Positions 18,484-27,973 of a DNA stretch of 64,000 nucleotides are shown here, in pieces. Both the position numbers and the translations under genes were made by a program. The first letter of the stretch is position 1; each line of letters begins with the position of its first letter. A model generated the notes under the pieces. The model was not told where the DNA came from. It worked only from the letters and a program-made list of their open reading frames with translations, and did no database searches. The DNA lies in the NCBI RefSeq assembly GCF_015644585.1, contig NZ_JADOBI010000018.1:38857-102856 (forward strand). The letters are read 5' to 3'. Source of the stretch: Rahnella laticis. GTDB taxonomy: Bacteria; Pseudomonadota; Gammaproteobacteria; Enterobacterales; Enterobacteriaceae.

Positions 18484-18723
18484 ATGTATATGAAAAAGAA
18501 ACTTGTTATAATTATTTCAGTAATTTTTTATTTTTCGTTCATTGTTTTATCAGTGTGTTTTCTCAATGCCACCCCACATTTTAGTTTGAGTAATCTGGAC
18601 AATACTAATAATGGATATGTTATTTTAGCTGTGGTAATAGAAATTTGCATAATACTATCACCACTCGTTATTATTTTTTCCAAGGTTATTTTTGATGAGA
18701 ACCCTGGTCAGATGAACGAATAG
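18484..18723 (+). CDS. small membrane protein of unknown function
   Basis: The protein has 79 residues with two predicted membrane helices (about 7-27 and 46-67) joined by a polar loop (NATPHFSLSNLDNTNNG). An aaagg ribosome binding site precedes the ATG. Its 3' end overlaps the convergent membrane-protein gene by 38 nt. No family is recognised. Confidence 0.5.
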   Translation: MYMKKKLVIIISVIFYFSFIVLSVCFLNATPHFSLSNLDNTNNGYVILAVVIEICIILSPLVIIFSKVIFDENPGQMNE

Positions 18724-19123
18724 CCTTAATAAAATCTATACTTTCTGATGCAGCAATACCTGACTTAATGGTTAATAAAATAGTGTAGGTGAGTAATAGA
18801 ATATATCCAATAAGGTTGGTCATCAATGCTTGAAAGAAATCTATTTTCTTGCCGGAGAGCGTATTCAATATTAATAATGAGGTTGTTAAAGCTGTTACTG
18901 AATAAAGAATAGTGTCATTACATGATTTAATGATGGTTCGTACTTGGTTATTTCTTGAAAATAAAATAAACATTGAGATTGTTATCGCAGGAATCAAAGG
19001 CATTAGTAGCCAATAGATGCTATCTATCGGTTGAAACCTCACCCAAATTATTAATAAAATTGTTGTAATGATCGATATGAGATATCCATGAAATAAGGAA
19101 TCGCTAATTTTATTTTTTTTCAT
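18686..19123 (-). CDS. four-helix membrane protein, partner of the TPR gene
   Basis: This unrecognised protein has 145 residues with four hydrophobic segments (about 11-27, 34-54, 69-85 and 98-120). It starts 27 nt after the TPR gene and so is probably translated from the same mRNA. The C-terminal tail (IDFIKAIRSSDQGSHQK) is soluble. The pairing of a membrane-anchored TPR protein with a small polytopic membrane protein would fit a sensor and membrane-effector arrangement; this is inference only. Confidence 0.6.
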   Translation of the reverse strand: MKKNKISDSLFHGYLISIITTILLIIWVRFQPIDSIYWLLMPLIPAITISMFILFSRNNQVRTIIKSCNDTILYSVTALTTSLLILNTLSGKKIDFFQALMTNLIGYILLLTYTILLTIKSGIAASESIDFIKAIRSSDQGSHQK

Positions 19124-19150
19124 TTTGGTAATCCTATGTGTGAAATTGAA

Positions 19151-20176
19151 TTATTTCAATTTCAGTGTATTGATTTTTGATATCGATTTATCAAGATTTA
19201 GTTTTTTATATAATGAATGTGCGAGTATACAGTAACTTTCAAATTTATCGCTATTCTGCTCCTTAGCTATAACGGCTAATGTATAATATATATCTGATAT
19301 TAGTCTATCATTTAAAGTACTTTTAAGTGATAGAGCTTCTTTGCATAGTTTCTCTGCTAAATCTAATTTTCCTATATCTGAATAAAGCACGGCTAAGTTA
19401 TACTTACAAAGAGCGATAAACTTGCTGTTTTTAGATTTTATTGATCTCTCTAAAGCTTTTTCAAGAAGTTTTTCGCACTTTTCAAACTGATTCAGTTGCT
19501 TGTAGACATTGGAGGCATTGCCATAGTTCGTGATTATTTTAACATCATTTTCTAACATTTCTGAAATATCAATAGCCTCATTGATATATCTAAGGGCCTT
19601 GTCTAAATTATCCATTTTGACTGAGTCTGTCTTACTGTATTCTGCTATTCTTTTTAGACTAATAACTATGTTAGTCAATAAGTCAGACTTAAGGATTCTT
19701 AGGTCATTCTTCTCTTTAGTATTGTCTTCTTTGTCTATTTCTATATCTAAGCAAGGTAACATTTCTGATAGAATGTCAAAGGCCTTGGTGTAATTTTCTT
19801 TATTGTTGAGTAGAACTGCTATATTATTATTCGCTTTAATTTGACCAACTGCATCACCCAGCTCTATCGCGATGTTTAATGATTTTGTTTGATATAGCTC
19901 AGATTTGTGCCAATCAGATATATTTTTATAAAATATACCAAGATTTCCGTATGTGTATTGAAGATCTTTTCTTGAAAGTTCAGTTTTTGTCAATAATTTA
20001 TGTGCTATTTCAATAGCCTTATGATATTCGCCTTTAAAATTAAAGTGCAAAGAATAGGCATATAAAACTAAGTGATTGTTCTCATTCAGATCTAATGCTC
20101 TCTTAAAAAAATCTTCAGCAATATCCAAATTTAACATGGATGCAATTGTCGCTATATCCATATAAGTTAAAGACAT
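19151..20176 (-). CDS. TPR-repeat protein, probably expressed as a -1 frameshift fusion
   Basis: As an ATG-initiated protein it has 341 residues made almost entirely of tetratricopeptide repeats, with segments such as LQYTYGNLGIFYKNISDWHK, IKANNNIAVLLNNKENYTKA and CKYNLAVLYSDIGKLDLAEK, so it is a protein-protein interaction scaffold. This ATG has no ribosome binding site. The same frame stays open for a further 79 codons upstream without any ATG, GTG or TTG, up to the oligo-A tract at 20414-20422 that ends the upstream 77-codon gene. A -1 shift there would give a 491-residue protein with an N-terminal membrane anchor. Confidence 0.75.
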   Translation of the reverse strand: MSLTYMDIATIASMLNLDIAEDFFKRALDLNENNHLVLYAYSLHFNFKGEYHKAIEIAHKLLTKTELSRKDLQYTYGNLGIFYKNISDWHKSELYQTKSLNIAIELGDAVGQIKANNNIAVLLNNKENYTKAFDILSEMLPCLDIEIDKEDNTKEKNDLRILKSDLLTNIVISLKRIAEYSKTDSVKMDNLDKALRYINEAIDISEMLENDVKIITNYGNASNVYKQLNQFEKCEKLLEKALERSIKSKNSKFIALCKYNLAVLYSDIGKLDLAEKLCKEALSLKSTLNDRLISDIYYTLAVIAKEQNSDKFESYCILAHSLYKKLNLDKSISKINTLKLK

Positions 20177-20391
20177 TGTATCTTGATATTGAATTAAATA
20201 ATTAGAGTGTTCAGTTAATATATTTTCATGTATAGATTGTTTTGCGTTAACTTCCTGAATGATTATATTTAATAATTCGGTTGCTCTTATTTTGTCATTA
20301 TCATCTAAAGCCTTCGATAATTCAATTTTATTATGATCGTTAGAGTGGGAAAGATTAGAAATAATATCAGAGTAAAATGCATCAACCCCTT

Positions 20392-20625
20392 TTATTTCGT
20401 GTATGTGGTATTCTTTTTTTTTGATTGGTCAATGTTTATTGTATTGTTGTTGATATTATTTTCTCCACTTATAACAATATTATTGTTAATAGCAGAATGA
20501 TTTTTTGGAGAGCTTTCCCCTTTTTTTCTTTTCATTTTTACAAAGCCAGTTATAAAAGATATTGCTGCGAAGAATACACCTAACGCACTAATTAAATTGA
20601 TATTTTCATTTATGATTCTTATCAT
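20392..20625 (-). CDS. membrane-anchor ORF upstream of, and probably fused to, the TPR gene
   Basis: This 77-codon ORF has an aggt ribosome binding site and one membrane helix (about 10-30, LISALGVFFAAISFITGFV). A basic stretch (KMKRKKGE) and an Asn/Ile-rich segment (ISGENNINNNTINIDQ) follow. It ends in an AAA AAA AAG tract and stops only a few codons later. The basic residues after the helix put the C-terminal side in the cytoplasm. See the TPR entry for the proposed fusion. Confidence 0.65.
   Translation of the reverse strand: MIRIINENINLISALGVFFAAISFITGFVKMKRKKGESSPKNHSAINNNIVISGENNINNNTINIDQSKKKNTTYTK
20413..20422 (-). promoter_or_regulatory. candidate -1 frameshift site (A AAA AAG within an A9 run)
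   Basis: In the frame of the 77-codon gene the tract reads TCA AAA AAA AAG, giving the classical slippery heptamer A AAA AAG in the right phase. A -1 slip re-reads 20413 and enters the open TPR frame exactly. Nine consecutive A residues would also permit transcriptional slippage. Confidence 0.55.
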
Positions 20626-20933
20626 TATATTTACCTAAATCAATAGAATTTTATACTGATAACATTTTTTGTATAAATATGCAAGATTTATCTGTGGAGA
20701 TGCTATTGATTTTAAGATGATTTTTATCAAAGTGAAAGTCCTGAAAACTATCTTCCTTTTGGAGCAGTTTGGCCTCTTTGTTCAATAGAACCTGATGTTG
20801 CCTCTTCGTTTTTTACAAATAATCTTTGCCTATTTTATTGCGGAGTAGAATACCTCCAAGCAACTAAAAGTATCCCATCAGTAAACTAGAATCGATATGG
20901 AGTTCATTTTGTACCTATATTTCAACAAGTTAA
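20626..20933. other. non-coding right end of the mutS element
   Basis: About 300 bp with no credible ORF. It holds the promoter of the leftward membrane/TPR locus and the right end of the element. I see no other structure in it. Confidence 0.5.
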
Positions 20934-20945
20934 TTATTTAAAAAA

Positions 20946-20987
20946 ATACTGCTGCATCATTGGGGTGTGAGCATCCAGCCCGCTCAT
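20946..20987 (-). pseudogene. mutS: stranded native 5' end of mutS
   Basis: Reading leftward from the ATG at 20987, the codons give [14 protein letters not shown], the standard enterobacterial MutS N-terminus. After the shared 23-bp core the frame runs into element DNA and stops at 20934. This is the piece separated from mutS by the insertion. The ancestral mutS promoter and ribosome binding site should lie just to its right. Confidence 0.88.
20947..20969. repeat. right attachment repeat
   Basis: Partner of 3733-3755, 22 of 23 bases identical. It lies inside the stranded mutS start and marks the right end of the element. Confidence 0.88.
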
Positions 20988-21249
20988 ATCACTAGCTTTA
21001 CTCTTGATTTGATTCAATTTTAAATCATCCTGTTGGCTCGTACCGCCCGGGGCAACGACTTTACAACGGATCCTAACGTGAGTAGAGGTAAAAAACCACG
21101 AAGCGTTTTGAAGTTGCGTAATGTCCCGCAATTCGCCGGGGATCAGGGTCTTCATGCATCGTTGTAAAGACGTCGATTTTCAGTTTTTTCAGCCCTGATA
21201 ATGCTCTACCATATCCCCACCTCTTTTATTGCATGGTTACGGATATCCG

Positions 21250-22353
21250 ATGCGCCTCCTGGCAGTCATTCTTCCCCTGGTTTTAACACTTTCTGCTTGT
21301 AGCAGTAATAAGCCTCCGGCTCAGCCTGAAGGCCCGCGCAATCCTTTCTCTGACGGAAGAAATGCCAGCGGCAATTCGGTTCCCAGCGGGGGCTTTTTAT
21401 TGCAGCCCGAACACACTGGCGCAGTGCAGACCGGAGACTTCGCTTACGATCCGGCCATGAATCAGTTTGTCGATAAAATGGTTCGCGAACACGGATTCGA
21501 CCGGCAGCAGTTGCATGATGTACTGGCGCAAACGAAACGTCTGGGCTTTGTTTTACGCCTGATGGATCAGCAGGCGCCGTCCGGCCCGCCGTCAACCGTG
21601 CCAAATGGTGCGTGGAACCGCTATCGCAGCAAATTTATCACGCCGGATAACGTCCAGAATGGCGTTGTGTTCTGGAATCAGTATCAGGATGCGTTGCAGC
21701 GTGCGGAGCAGGTTTACGGTGTGCCGCCGGAAATTATTGTCGGCATTATCGGCGTCGAAACCCGCTGGGGCCGCGTAATGGGTAAAACCCGCATTATCGA
21801 TGCGCTGGCGACCTTATCCTTTGCCTATCCGCGCCGTGCGGATTATTTCTCCGGCGAGCTGGAAACCTTCCTGCTGATGTCCCGTCGTGAAGGGGATGAT
21901 CCGCTGAGCCTGCGCGGTTCGTTTGCGGGCGCGATGGGTTACGGTCAGTTCATGCCATCTTCTTATAAAGATTATGCCGTGGACTTTAACGGCGACGGCC
22001 ATGCCAATCTGTGGGATCCGATTGATGCTATCGGCAGTGTAGCCAACTACTTCAAGGCGCACGGATGGACGAAAGGCGCACCGATTGCGGTGCCAGCGGC
22101 CGGACAGGCACCATTGCTGGAGAATGGCTTCAAGACAAAATATCCGCTTTATACGCTGACGGCAGCGGGTCTTAGCCCGCTGGGCTCTCTGGGCGGTTAT
22201 CAGGAAGCCAGCCTGTTGCGGCTCGATATGGGCACCAGTTACCAGTACTGGTACGGGCTGCCAAACTTCTACACCATCACCCGTTACAACCACAGCGTAC
22301 ATTATGCGATGGCGGTCTGGCAGTTGGGTGAGGCGGTGAAAGCGGCGCGCTGA
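21250..22353 (+). CDS. mltB: membrane-bound lytic murein transglycosylase B
   Basis: MltB cleaves peptidoglycan between MurNAc and GlcNAc, leaving 1,6-anhydro ends. The start at 21250 gives a lipoprotein signal (MRLLAVILPLVLTLSAC) with Cys17 as the lipidated residue; an upstream in-frame TTG at 21229 is less likely. The catalytic domain contains IIGVETRWGRVMGKTRIIDA, with the catalytic Glu, and FAGAMGYGQFMPSSYK, typical of the SLT_2/MltB family. The length (367 residues) is normal. It sits between the element's right end and pncC. Confidence 0.95.
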   Translation: MRLLAVILPLVLTLSACSSNKPPAQPEGPRNPFSDGRNASGNSVPSGGFLLQPEHTGAVQTGDFAYDPAMNQFVDKMVREHGFDRQQLHDVLAQTKRLGFVLRLMDQQAPSGPPSTVPNGAWNRYRSKFITPDNVQNGVVFWNQYQDALQRAEQVYGVPPEIIVGIIGVETRWGRVMGKTRIIDALATLSFAYPRRADYFSGELETFLLMSRREGDDPLSLRGSFAGAMGYGQFMPSSYKDYAVDFNGDGHANLWDPIDAIGSVANYFKAHGWTKGAPIAVPAAGQAPLLENGFKTKYPLYTLTAAGLSPLGSLGGYQEASLLRLDMGTSYQYWYGLPNFYTITRYNHSVHYAMAVWQLGEAVKAAR

Positions 22354-22516
22354 CCCTGATTTTCTGCTTTATCACGGAGGGCCGCTTGTTGTGGCCCTTC
22401 TTTTTGCCTTTTATTCCAATTCTGAATACATCGCGCAAAACGCACCGACAGGCCTCACACAGCGAAAGAGAAATGCTAACATCAGGTTGAATTCAGCTGA
22501 CCCGCCAGGATGGAAT

Positions 22517-23011
22517 ATGGACGAAAAACGTTTACGTGAATTGAGTGCAGAAATCGGCACTGAGCTTAAATCTCAGGGACTGTGGATCACCTGCGCGGAA
22601 TCTTGTACCGGCGGATTAATTGCCAAGGCTATTACGGACATCGCCGGAAGCTCGGCCTGGTTTGATCGCGGTTTTGTCACCTACAGCAACGCTTCCAAGC
22701 ATGAATTGCTGGGCGTTTCCGAGGCGACATTGGAACAGCACGGCGCGGTAAGCGAGCAGGTCGTCCATGAAATGGCGCAGGGCGTTTTACATGCGGCGGG
22801 AGCAGATATTGCAGTGTCCGTCAGCGGTATTGCCGGGCCTGACGGGGGTTCTGAAGAAAAACCCGTGGGAACCGTCTGGTTTGGTTTCGCCGGTAAAGAC
22901 GGGCGTGTACTGACGGCAAAACAACAATTTTCTGGCGATCGTGAAGCAGTACGTTTGCAAGCTGCTGTTTTTTCGCTACAAACTGCGTTATCTGAGTTTC
23001 TGCAAAATTAG
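22517..23011 (+). CDS. pncC: nicotinamide-nucleotide amidase PncC (CinA C-terminal family)
   Basis: This enzyme deamidates nicotinamide mononucleotide to nicotinic acid mononucleotide in NAD recycling. From the ATG at 22517 (after caggatgg) the protein has 164 residues, close to E. coli YgaD. Family motifs are TCAESCTGGLIA, VTYSNASK, and VSGIAGPDGGSEEKPVGTVWF. It lies directly upstream of recA, as is usual. Confidence 0.95.
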   Translation: MDEKRLRELSAEIGTELKSQGLWITCAESCTGGLIAKAITDIAGSSAWFDRGFVTYSNASKHELLGVSEATLEQHGAVSEQVVHEMAQGVLHAAGADIAVSVSGIAGPDGGSEEKPVGTVWFGFAGKDGRVLTAKQQFSGDREAVRLQAAVFSLQTALSEFLQN

Positions 23012-23017
23012 GCTTGA

Positions 23018-23037
23018 TACTGTATGAGCATACAGTA
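23018..23037. promoter_or_regulatory. LexA (SOS) box of recA
   Basis: tactgtatgagcatacagta is a near-perfect LexA operator (CTGT-N8-ACAG) about 80 bp before the recA start. Confidence 0.95.
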
Positions 23038-23118
23038 TAATTACTGCCAATTACCTGTACATAAATTATATTCAGTGATGCAGGTTGGATGTTCCCCTGT
23101 ATCAGACGAGGAGTAAAA

Positions 23119-24183
23119 ATGGCTATTGATGAGAACAAGCAAAAGGCGTTAGCTGCAGCACTGGGCCAGATTGAAAAGCAATTCGGTAAAGGCTCCATCA
23201 TGCGTCTGGGTGAAGATCGCTCTATGGACGTGGAAACGATCTCTACCGGCTCTTTGTCTCTGGATATCGCGTTAGGCGCTGGCGGTTTGCCAATGGGCCG
23301 TATCGTGGAAATTTACGGGCCGGAATCTTCCGGTAAAACGACGCTGACTTTGCAGGTTATCGCTGCTGCACAACGTGAAGGCAAAACCTGTGCGTTCATC
23401 GATGCGGAACACGCACTGGATCCTATCTACGCTAAGAAATTGGGCGTAGATATCGATAACCTGCTGTGTTCTCAGCCGGATACCGGTGAGCAGGCGCTGG
23501 AAATTTGTGATGCGCTGACCCGTTCAGGTGCGGTTGACGTTATCATCGTTGACTCCGTCGCGGCTCTGACACCGAAAGCTGAAATTGAAGGCGAAATCGG
23601 CGACTCTCACATGGGCCTCGCGGCACGTATGATGAGCCAGGCAATGCGTAAACTCGCGGGTAACCTGAAAAACGCCAACACCTTGCTGATCTTCATCAAC
23701 CAGATCCGTATGAAAATCGGTGTGATGTTCGGTAACCCGGAAACCACAACCGGCGGTAACGCACTGAAATTCTATGCTTCTGTTCGTCTGGATATCCGTC
23801 GTATCGGCGCTATCAAAGAAGGCGATGTCGTTGTCGGTAGCGAAACGCGCGTGAAAGTGGTGAAGAACAAAATTGCTGCACCATTCAAACAAGCTGAATT
23901 CCAGATCATGTACGGCGAAGGCATCAACATCAACGGCGAGCTGATCGACCTTGGCGTTAAGCACAAGATGATCGAGAAAGCCGGCGCATGGTACAGCTAC
24001 AACGGTGAGAAGATTGGTCAGGGTAAAGCAAACTCCTGCAACTTCCTGAAAGAAAACCCGAAAGTAGCTGCCGAGCTGGATAAAAAACTGCGTGACCTGC
24101 TGCTGAGCGGCACCGGCGAACTGAGCGTTGCCACGACAGCTGAAGACGCTGACGACAACATGGAAACCAGCGAAGAGTTTTAA
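23119..24183 (+). CDS. recA: recombinase RecA
   Basis: RecA forms filaments on single-stranded DNA, carries out strand exchange, and triggers LexA and phage repressor self-cleavage. The start at 23119 (MAIDENKQ) follows a gaggag ribosome binding site. The protein has 354 residues with Walker [10 protein letters not shown], the MAW motif, loop L1 and L2 regions ([21 protein letters not shown]) and an acidic C-terminal tail ([12 protein letters not shown]). It is controlled by the LexA box at 23018-23037. recX follows after a terminator. Confidence 0.99.
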   Translation: MAIDENKQKALAAALGQIEKQFGKGSIMRLGEDRSMDVETISTGSLSLDIALGAGGLPMGRIVEIYGPESSGKTTLTLQVIAAAQREGKTCAFIDAEHALDPIYAKKLGVDIDNLLCSQPDTGEQALEICDALTRSGAVDVIIVDSVAALTPKAEIEGEIGDSHMGLAARMMSQAMRKLAGNLKNANTLLIFINQIRMKIGVMFGNPETTTGGNALKFYASVRLDIRRIGAIKEGDVVVGSETRVKVVKNKIAAPFKQAEFQIMYGEGININGELIDLGVKHKMIEKAGAWYSYNGEKIGQGKANSCNFLKENPKVAAELDKKLRDLLLSGTGELSVATTAEDADDNMETSEEF

Positions 24184-24211
24184 TTTCGCGGTTGTCTGAC
24201 GTCACAGTCGA

Positions 24212-24246
24212 TAAAATGCCAGCCTGGTTTCAGGCTGGCATTTTGC
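24212..24246 (+). terminator. terminator between recA and recX
   Basis: aaaatgccagcctg / caggctggcatttt with a short loop. In E. coli partial read-through of the recA terminator supplies a low level of recX; the same arrangement is seen here. Confidence 0.9.
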
Positions 24247-24263
24247 ATATCTGAGGGACTCCG

Positions 24264-24953
24264 ATGTCCACTGAAAAAGCACCGAATCAAAATGTCATCG
24301 ATCTGAAACGACTTCTTGAAGAAGTTGAACAAAACAGTGAATCCACACTGTTTGCGCCTCAGGAAAAAGACGCCAATGCGGCGAAAATTAATACACTTAT
24401 CAGCCGCGCGATGCGTCTGCTGTCTCAGCGTGATCACGGTGAAGCCGAGCTGCGCCGTAAACTGCTTATCCCGCCCGTCCCCTTTGTAAAACCCCAGAAT
24501 AAACAAAGTCGCTGGTCTTCACGTAAACGGCCAGACGAAAATGCCTTTGATGAAGATAATGCGGTAAAAGTACGCCCGGAACCACGCCCTGTGCCGGAAG
24601 AGATCCCGGAGGAACATGTACAGGCAGTTATCGATTATTGCTACCAGCATCACTGGCTTGATGATGCCAAATTTGCCAGTCGCTATATTTCCGGTCGCAG
24701 CAACAAAGGCTACGGTGCACAACGCATTCGTTCGGAATTACTGCAGAAAGGTGTCGATAAAGAAATCATATCGACAGCGCTGGAGGAAACGGAGGTTGAC
24801 TGGTGTGTTCTGGCGCGGGATATTGCCGTCAGAAAGTTTGGAGAAAATTTACCGAAAGACTGGAAAGAAAAATCGAAAGTTCTGCGTTATTTGCTTTACC
24901 GAGGCTTCTTTCAGGAAGAAATACAGTCGATTTATCGCGATTTTGACGATTGA
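24264..24953 (+). CDS. recX: recombination regulator RecX (long form)
   Basis: RecX binds RecA filaments and limits their growth. The conserved parts are present: the first helical repeat (LISRAMRLLSQRDHGEAELRRKL), the second (VIDYCYQHHWLDDAKFASRYISGRSNKGYGAQRIRSEL) and the third (WKEKSKVLRYLLYRGFFQEEIQ). At 229 residues it is about 60 longer than E. coli RecX. The extra sequence is an N-terminal extension and a charged, Pro-rich insert of about 45 residues between repeats one and two (KRPDENAFDEDN, RPEPRPVPEEIPEE). Confidence 0.93.
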   Translation: MSTEKAPNQNVIDLKRLLEEVEQNSESTLFAPQEKDANAAKINTLISRAMRLLSQRDHGEAELRRKLLIPPVPFVKPQNKQSRWSSRKRPDENAFDEDNAVKVRPEPRPVPEEIPEEHVQAVIDYCYQHHWLDDAKFASRYISGRSNKGYGAQRIRSELLQKGVDKEIISTALEETEVDWCVLARDIAVRKFGENLPKDWKEKSKVLRYLLYRGFFQEEIQSIYRDFDD

Positions 24954-25091
24954 CCGCATACGGTATTTTACTTCCCCGCGCAGAAATTTTATCTTATCCG
25001 CACTTTTTCGTTCGTGAGCTGTACAGATTGCTGCCATATGCAGCGTTATCCGGCTCAAGAGCCGTTCTTCCAGCATGATTCCGGGATATTT

Positions 25092-27719
25092 ATGAGCAAG
25101 AGCACCGCTGAGATCCGTCAAGCGTTTCTCGATTTCTTCCATAGTAAGGGACACAACGTTGTTTCAAGCAGTTCGCTTGTCCCGACAAACGATCCGACAC
25201 TGTTGTTTACCAATGCCGGGATGAATCAATTTAAAGACGTTTTCCTCGGTCTGGATAAACGCGACTACAGCCGTGCCACCACATCTCAGCGTTGTGTGCG
25301 TGCAGGTGGCAAACACAACGACCTCGAAAACGTCGGCTACACCGCCCGTCACCATACCTTCTTCGAAATGCTGGGCAACTTCAGCTTCGGCGATTACTTC
25401 AAGCATGACGCCATCAACTACGCCTGGGAATTACTGACCGGCGAAAACTGGTTTAATCTGCCGAAAGAAAAGCTTTGGGTCACCGTCTATGAGACTGACG
25501 ACGAAGCGTTTGAAATCTGGGAAAAAGAAGTCGGCGTTCCAAAAGAACGTATTATCCGCATTGGCGATAATAAAGGCGGCGCTTACGCTTCTGACAACTT
25601 CTGGCAGATGGGTGATACCGGACCTTGCGGTCCTTGCACCGAAATTTTTTACGATCATGGCGACCATATCTGGGGCGGCCCTCCGGGTTCTGCTGAAGAA
25701 GATGGCGACCGTTACATCGAAATCTGGAACATCGTCTTCATGCAGTTCAACCGTCAGTCTGACGGCACCATGCTGCCACTGCCTAAACCTTCCGTCGATA
25801 CCGGGATGGGGCTTGAGCGTATCACCGCTGTTATGCAGCATGTGAACTCAAACTATGACATCGACCTGTTCCAGAAACTGATCGCTGCCGTTGCTGATGT
25901 GACTGGCGCGACCGATCTGACCAGCAAATCTCTGCGCGTTATTGCAGACCATATCCGTTCTTGCGCATTCCTGATTGCAGACGGCGTGATCCCATCGAAT
26001 GAAAACCGTGGTTACGTGCTGCGTCGTATCATTCGTCGTGCAATCCGTCACGGCAACATGCTGGGTGCGAAAGAGACTTTCTTCTACAAACTGGTTGCTC
26101 CGTTAATTGACGTGATGGGCCCGGCAGCGGCTGAGCTGAAAGAACAGCAAGCCATGGTTGAGCAGTTGCTGAAAACTGAAGAAGAGCAGTTTGCCCGTAC
26201 TCTGGAGCGCGGTCTGGCGCTGCTGGATGACGAATTATCTTCTCTGAAAGGCGATACGCTGGACGGTGAGATTGCTTTCCGTCTGTACGACACCTTCGGT
26301 TTCCCGCTGGATCTGACTGCGGACGTGTGCCGCGAGCGTAATCTGAAAGTTGACGAAGTCGGTTTTGAAAAAGCGATGGAAGTTCAGCGTCGTCGTGCGC
26401 GTGAGTCCAGCGGTTTCAGCGCGGACTACAACAGCATGGTGCGTGTTGACGGTGTTACGCAGTTCTCCGGTTATGAGCATCTGCAACGTCATTCAAACGT
26501 TGTGGCGCTGTTCATCAATGGTCAGCCAGTAAATGAAATTCAGGCGGGCGATAACGCTATCGTCGTTCTGGATGACACACCATTCTACGGTGAGTCTGGC
26601 GGACAGGTTGGCGATAAAGGCATTCTGAAAACGGCAGCCGGCACTTTCGCGGTTTCTGATACCCAAAAATATGGCAAAGCCATTGGTCATCAGGGCTCAC
26701 TGAACGCGGGTAAACTGAGCGTTGGTGACAGCGTTGAAGCCGAAGTTGACGTTGAGCGTCGCGAACGTATTCGTCTGAACCACTCTGCGACTCACTTGCT
26801 GCACGCCGCACTGCGTCAGGTGCTGGGCAAGCACGTTGCTCAGAAAGGCTCGCTGGTAAACGATAACTATCTGCGTTTCGACTTCTCGCATTTCGAAGCG
26901 ATGAAACCGGAAGAGATTCGTCAGGTCGAAGATCTGGTGAATGCGCAAATCCGTCGTAACCTGCCAATTCAGACCACCATCATGGATCTGGATGAAGCGA
27001 AAGAAAAAGGTGCGATGGCGCTCTTTGGTGAAAAATACGAAGACAGCGTGCGCGTCCTGACTATGGGTGATTTTTCCACCGAGCTGTGTGGGGGGACTCA
27101 CGCCAGCCGCACGGGTGATATCGGCCTGTTCCGTATTCAGAGCGAGTCAGGCACGGCGGCAGGTGTTCGCCGTATCGAAGCGATTACCGGTGAAAACGCC
27201 ATTAATGCACTGCATCAGCAAAGTGATTTGCTGCAAGATGTTGCGCACATGGTGAAAGGTGATGTGAACAGCATTACTGATAAAATCCGTACTCTGATTG
27301 AACGTTCCCGCGTGCTGGAAAAAGAACTTCAGCAGGTGAAAGGGCAACAAGCTGCGCAGGAGAGTGCTTCACTTTCCAGCCAGGCGAAAGAAGTGAAAGG
27401 CGTTAAGCTGTTGGTTCGTCAGCTGGATAACGTAGAGCCTAAAATTCTGCGTACGATGGTTGATGACCTGAAAAATCAGTTGGGTTCAGTGATTATTGTT
27501 CTGGCAACCATCGCTGACGATAAAGTCAGCCTGATTGCGGGCGTCACGAAAGATCTGACCGATCGCGTCAAAGCAGGGGATCTGATTGCTTCTGTCGCCC
27601 AGCAGGTGGGCGGTAAAGGCGGTGGTCGTCCTGATATGGCGCAGGCAGGGGGAAGTGACGTTCAGGCATTACCGGCTGCACTGGCAACAGTAGAAGCCTG
27701 GGTTGAATCCCGGCTGTAA
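25092..27719 (+). CDS. alaS: alanyl-tRNA synthetase
   Basis: AlaS charges tRNA-Ala and edits mischarged Ser and Gly. From the ATG at 25092 ([16 protein letters not shown]) it has 875 residues, the family size. It contains the class II catalytic core (residues to about 460, with [18 protein letters not shown] motif 2 region and GMGLERI motif 3), the editing domain with the HSATH zinc motif and [10 protein letters not shown], and the C-terminal C-Ala domain. csrA follows, the usual order. Confidence 0.98.
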   Translation: MSKSTAEIRQAFLDFFHSKGHNVVSSSSLVPTNDPTLLFTNAGMNQFKDVFLGLDKRDYSRATTSQRCVRAGGKHNDLENVGYTARHHTFFEMLGNFSFGDYFKHDAINYAWELLTGENWFNLPKEKLWVTVYETDDEAFEIWEKEVGVPKERIIRIGDNKGGAYASDNFWQMGDTGPCGPCTEIFYDHGDHIWGGPPGSAEEDGDRYIEIWNIVFMQFNRQSDGTMLPLPKPSVDTGMGLERITAVMQHVNSNYDIDLFQKLIAAVADVTGATDLTSKSLRVIADHIRSCAFLIADGVIPSNENRGYVLRRIIRRAIRHGNMLGAKETFFYKLVAPLIDVMGPAAAELKEQQAMVEQLLKTEEEQFARTLERGLALLDDELSSLKGDTLDGEIAFRLYDTFGFPLDLTADVCRERNLKVDEVGFEKAMEVQRRRARESSGFSADYNSMVRVDGVTQFSGYEHLQRHSNVVALFINGQPVNEIQAGDNAIVVLDDTPFYGESGGQVGDKGILKTAAGTFAVSDTQKYGKAIGHQGSLNAGKLSVGDSVEAEVDVERRERIRLNHSATHLLHAALRQVLGKHVAQKGSLVNDNYLRFDFSHFEAMKPEEIRQVEDLVNAQIRRNLPIQTTIMDLDEAKEKGAMALFGEKYEDSVRVLTMGDFSTELCGGTHASRTGDIGLFRIQSESGTAAGVRRIEAITGENAINALHQQSDLLQDVAHMVKGDVNSITDKIRTLIERSRVLEKELQQVKGQQAAQESASLSSQAKEVKGVKLLVRQLDNVEPKILRTMVDDLKNQLGSVIIVLATIADDKVSLIAGVTKDLTDRVKAGDLIASVAQQVGGKGGGRPDMAQAGGSDVQALPAALATVEAWVESRL

Positions 27720-27973
27720 TAAGAAATAAATAGCTAACCAGGAAGCGCCATAATGTGTTGTGCAATATGGCGTTTTCGGTCTTAATGGCAGGGTGGGCCT
27801 CGCGATAAAAGTCGCGACAATGATGATATCGGCTAAACTTAAAGTACTATGGCTTGAGTTGCGGGCCGCTTACAGTTTACGTAGGGGTCATGGCTTACGT
27901 TTTACCTGCTTATGATAGATAATGGCCGGGAAACTGAGAGACCCGACTCTTTTAATTATTCAAGGAGCAAAGA

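Larger units (their letters stand above)
3733..20969. mobile_element. integrative and mobilizable island inserted in the 5' end of mutS
   Basis: The boundaries are 23-bp direct repeats at 3733-3755 and 20947-20969 with one mismatch, both lying in the mutS 5' coding sequence. A tyrosine integrase starts 138 bp inside the left repeat. The interior is strongly AT-rich compared with the flanks and carries defence genes, recombinases, mobC and a relaxase. No type IV secretion genes are present, so it would have to be mobilized by a helper. The native mutS start beyond the right repeat proves that the insertion split an ancestral mutS. Confidence 0.88.

Noticed and set aside
20934..21155. Minus-strand ORF of 73 codons as a small gene
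   Set aside because: Only its end (from 20987) is meaningful, as the stranded mutS start. The part before that start is non-coding mutS upstream DNA read by chance.
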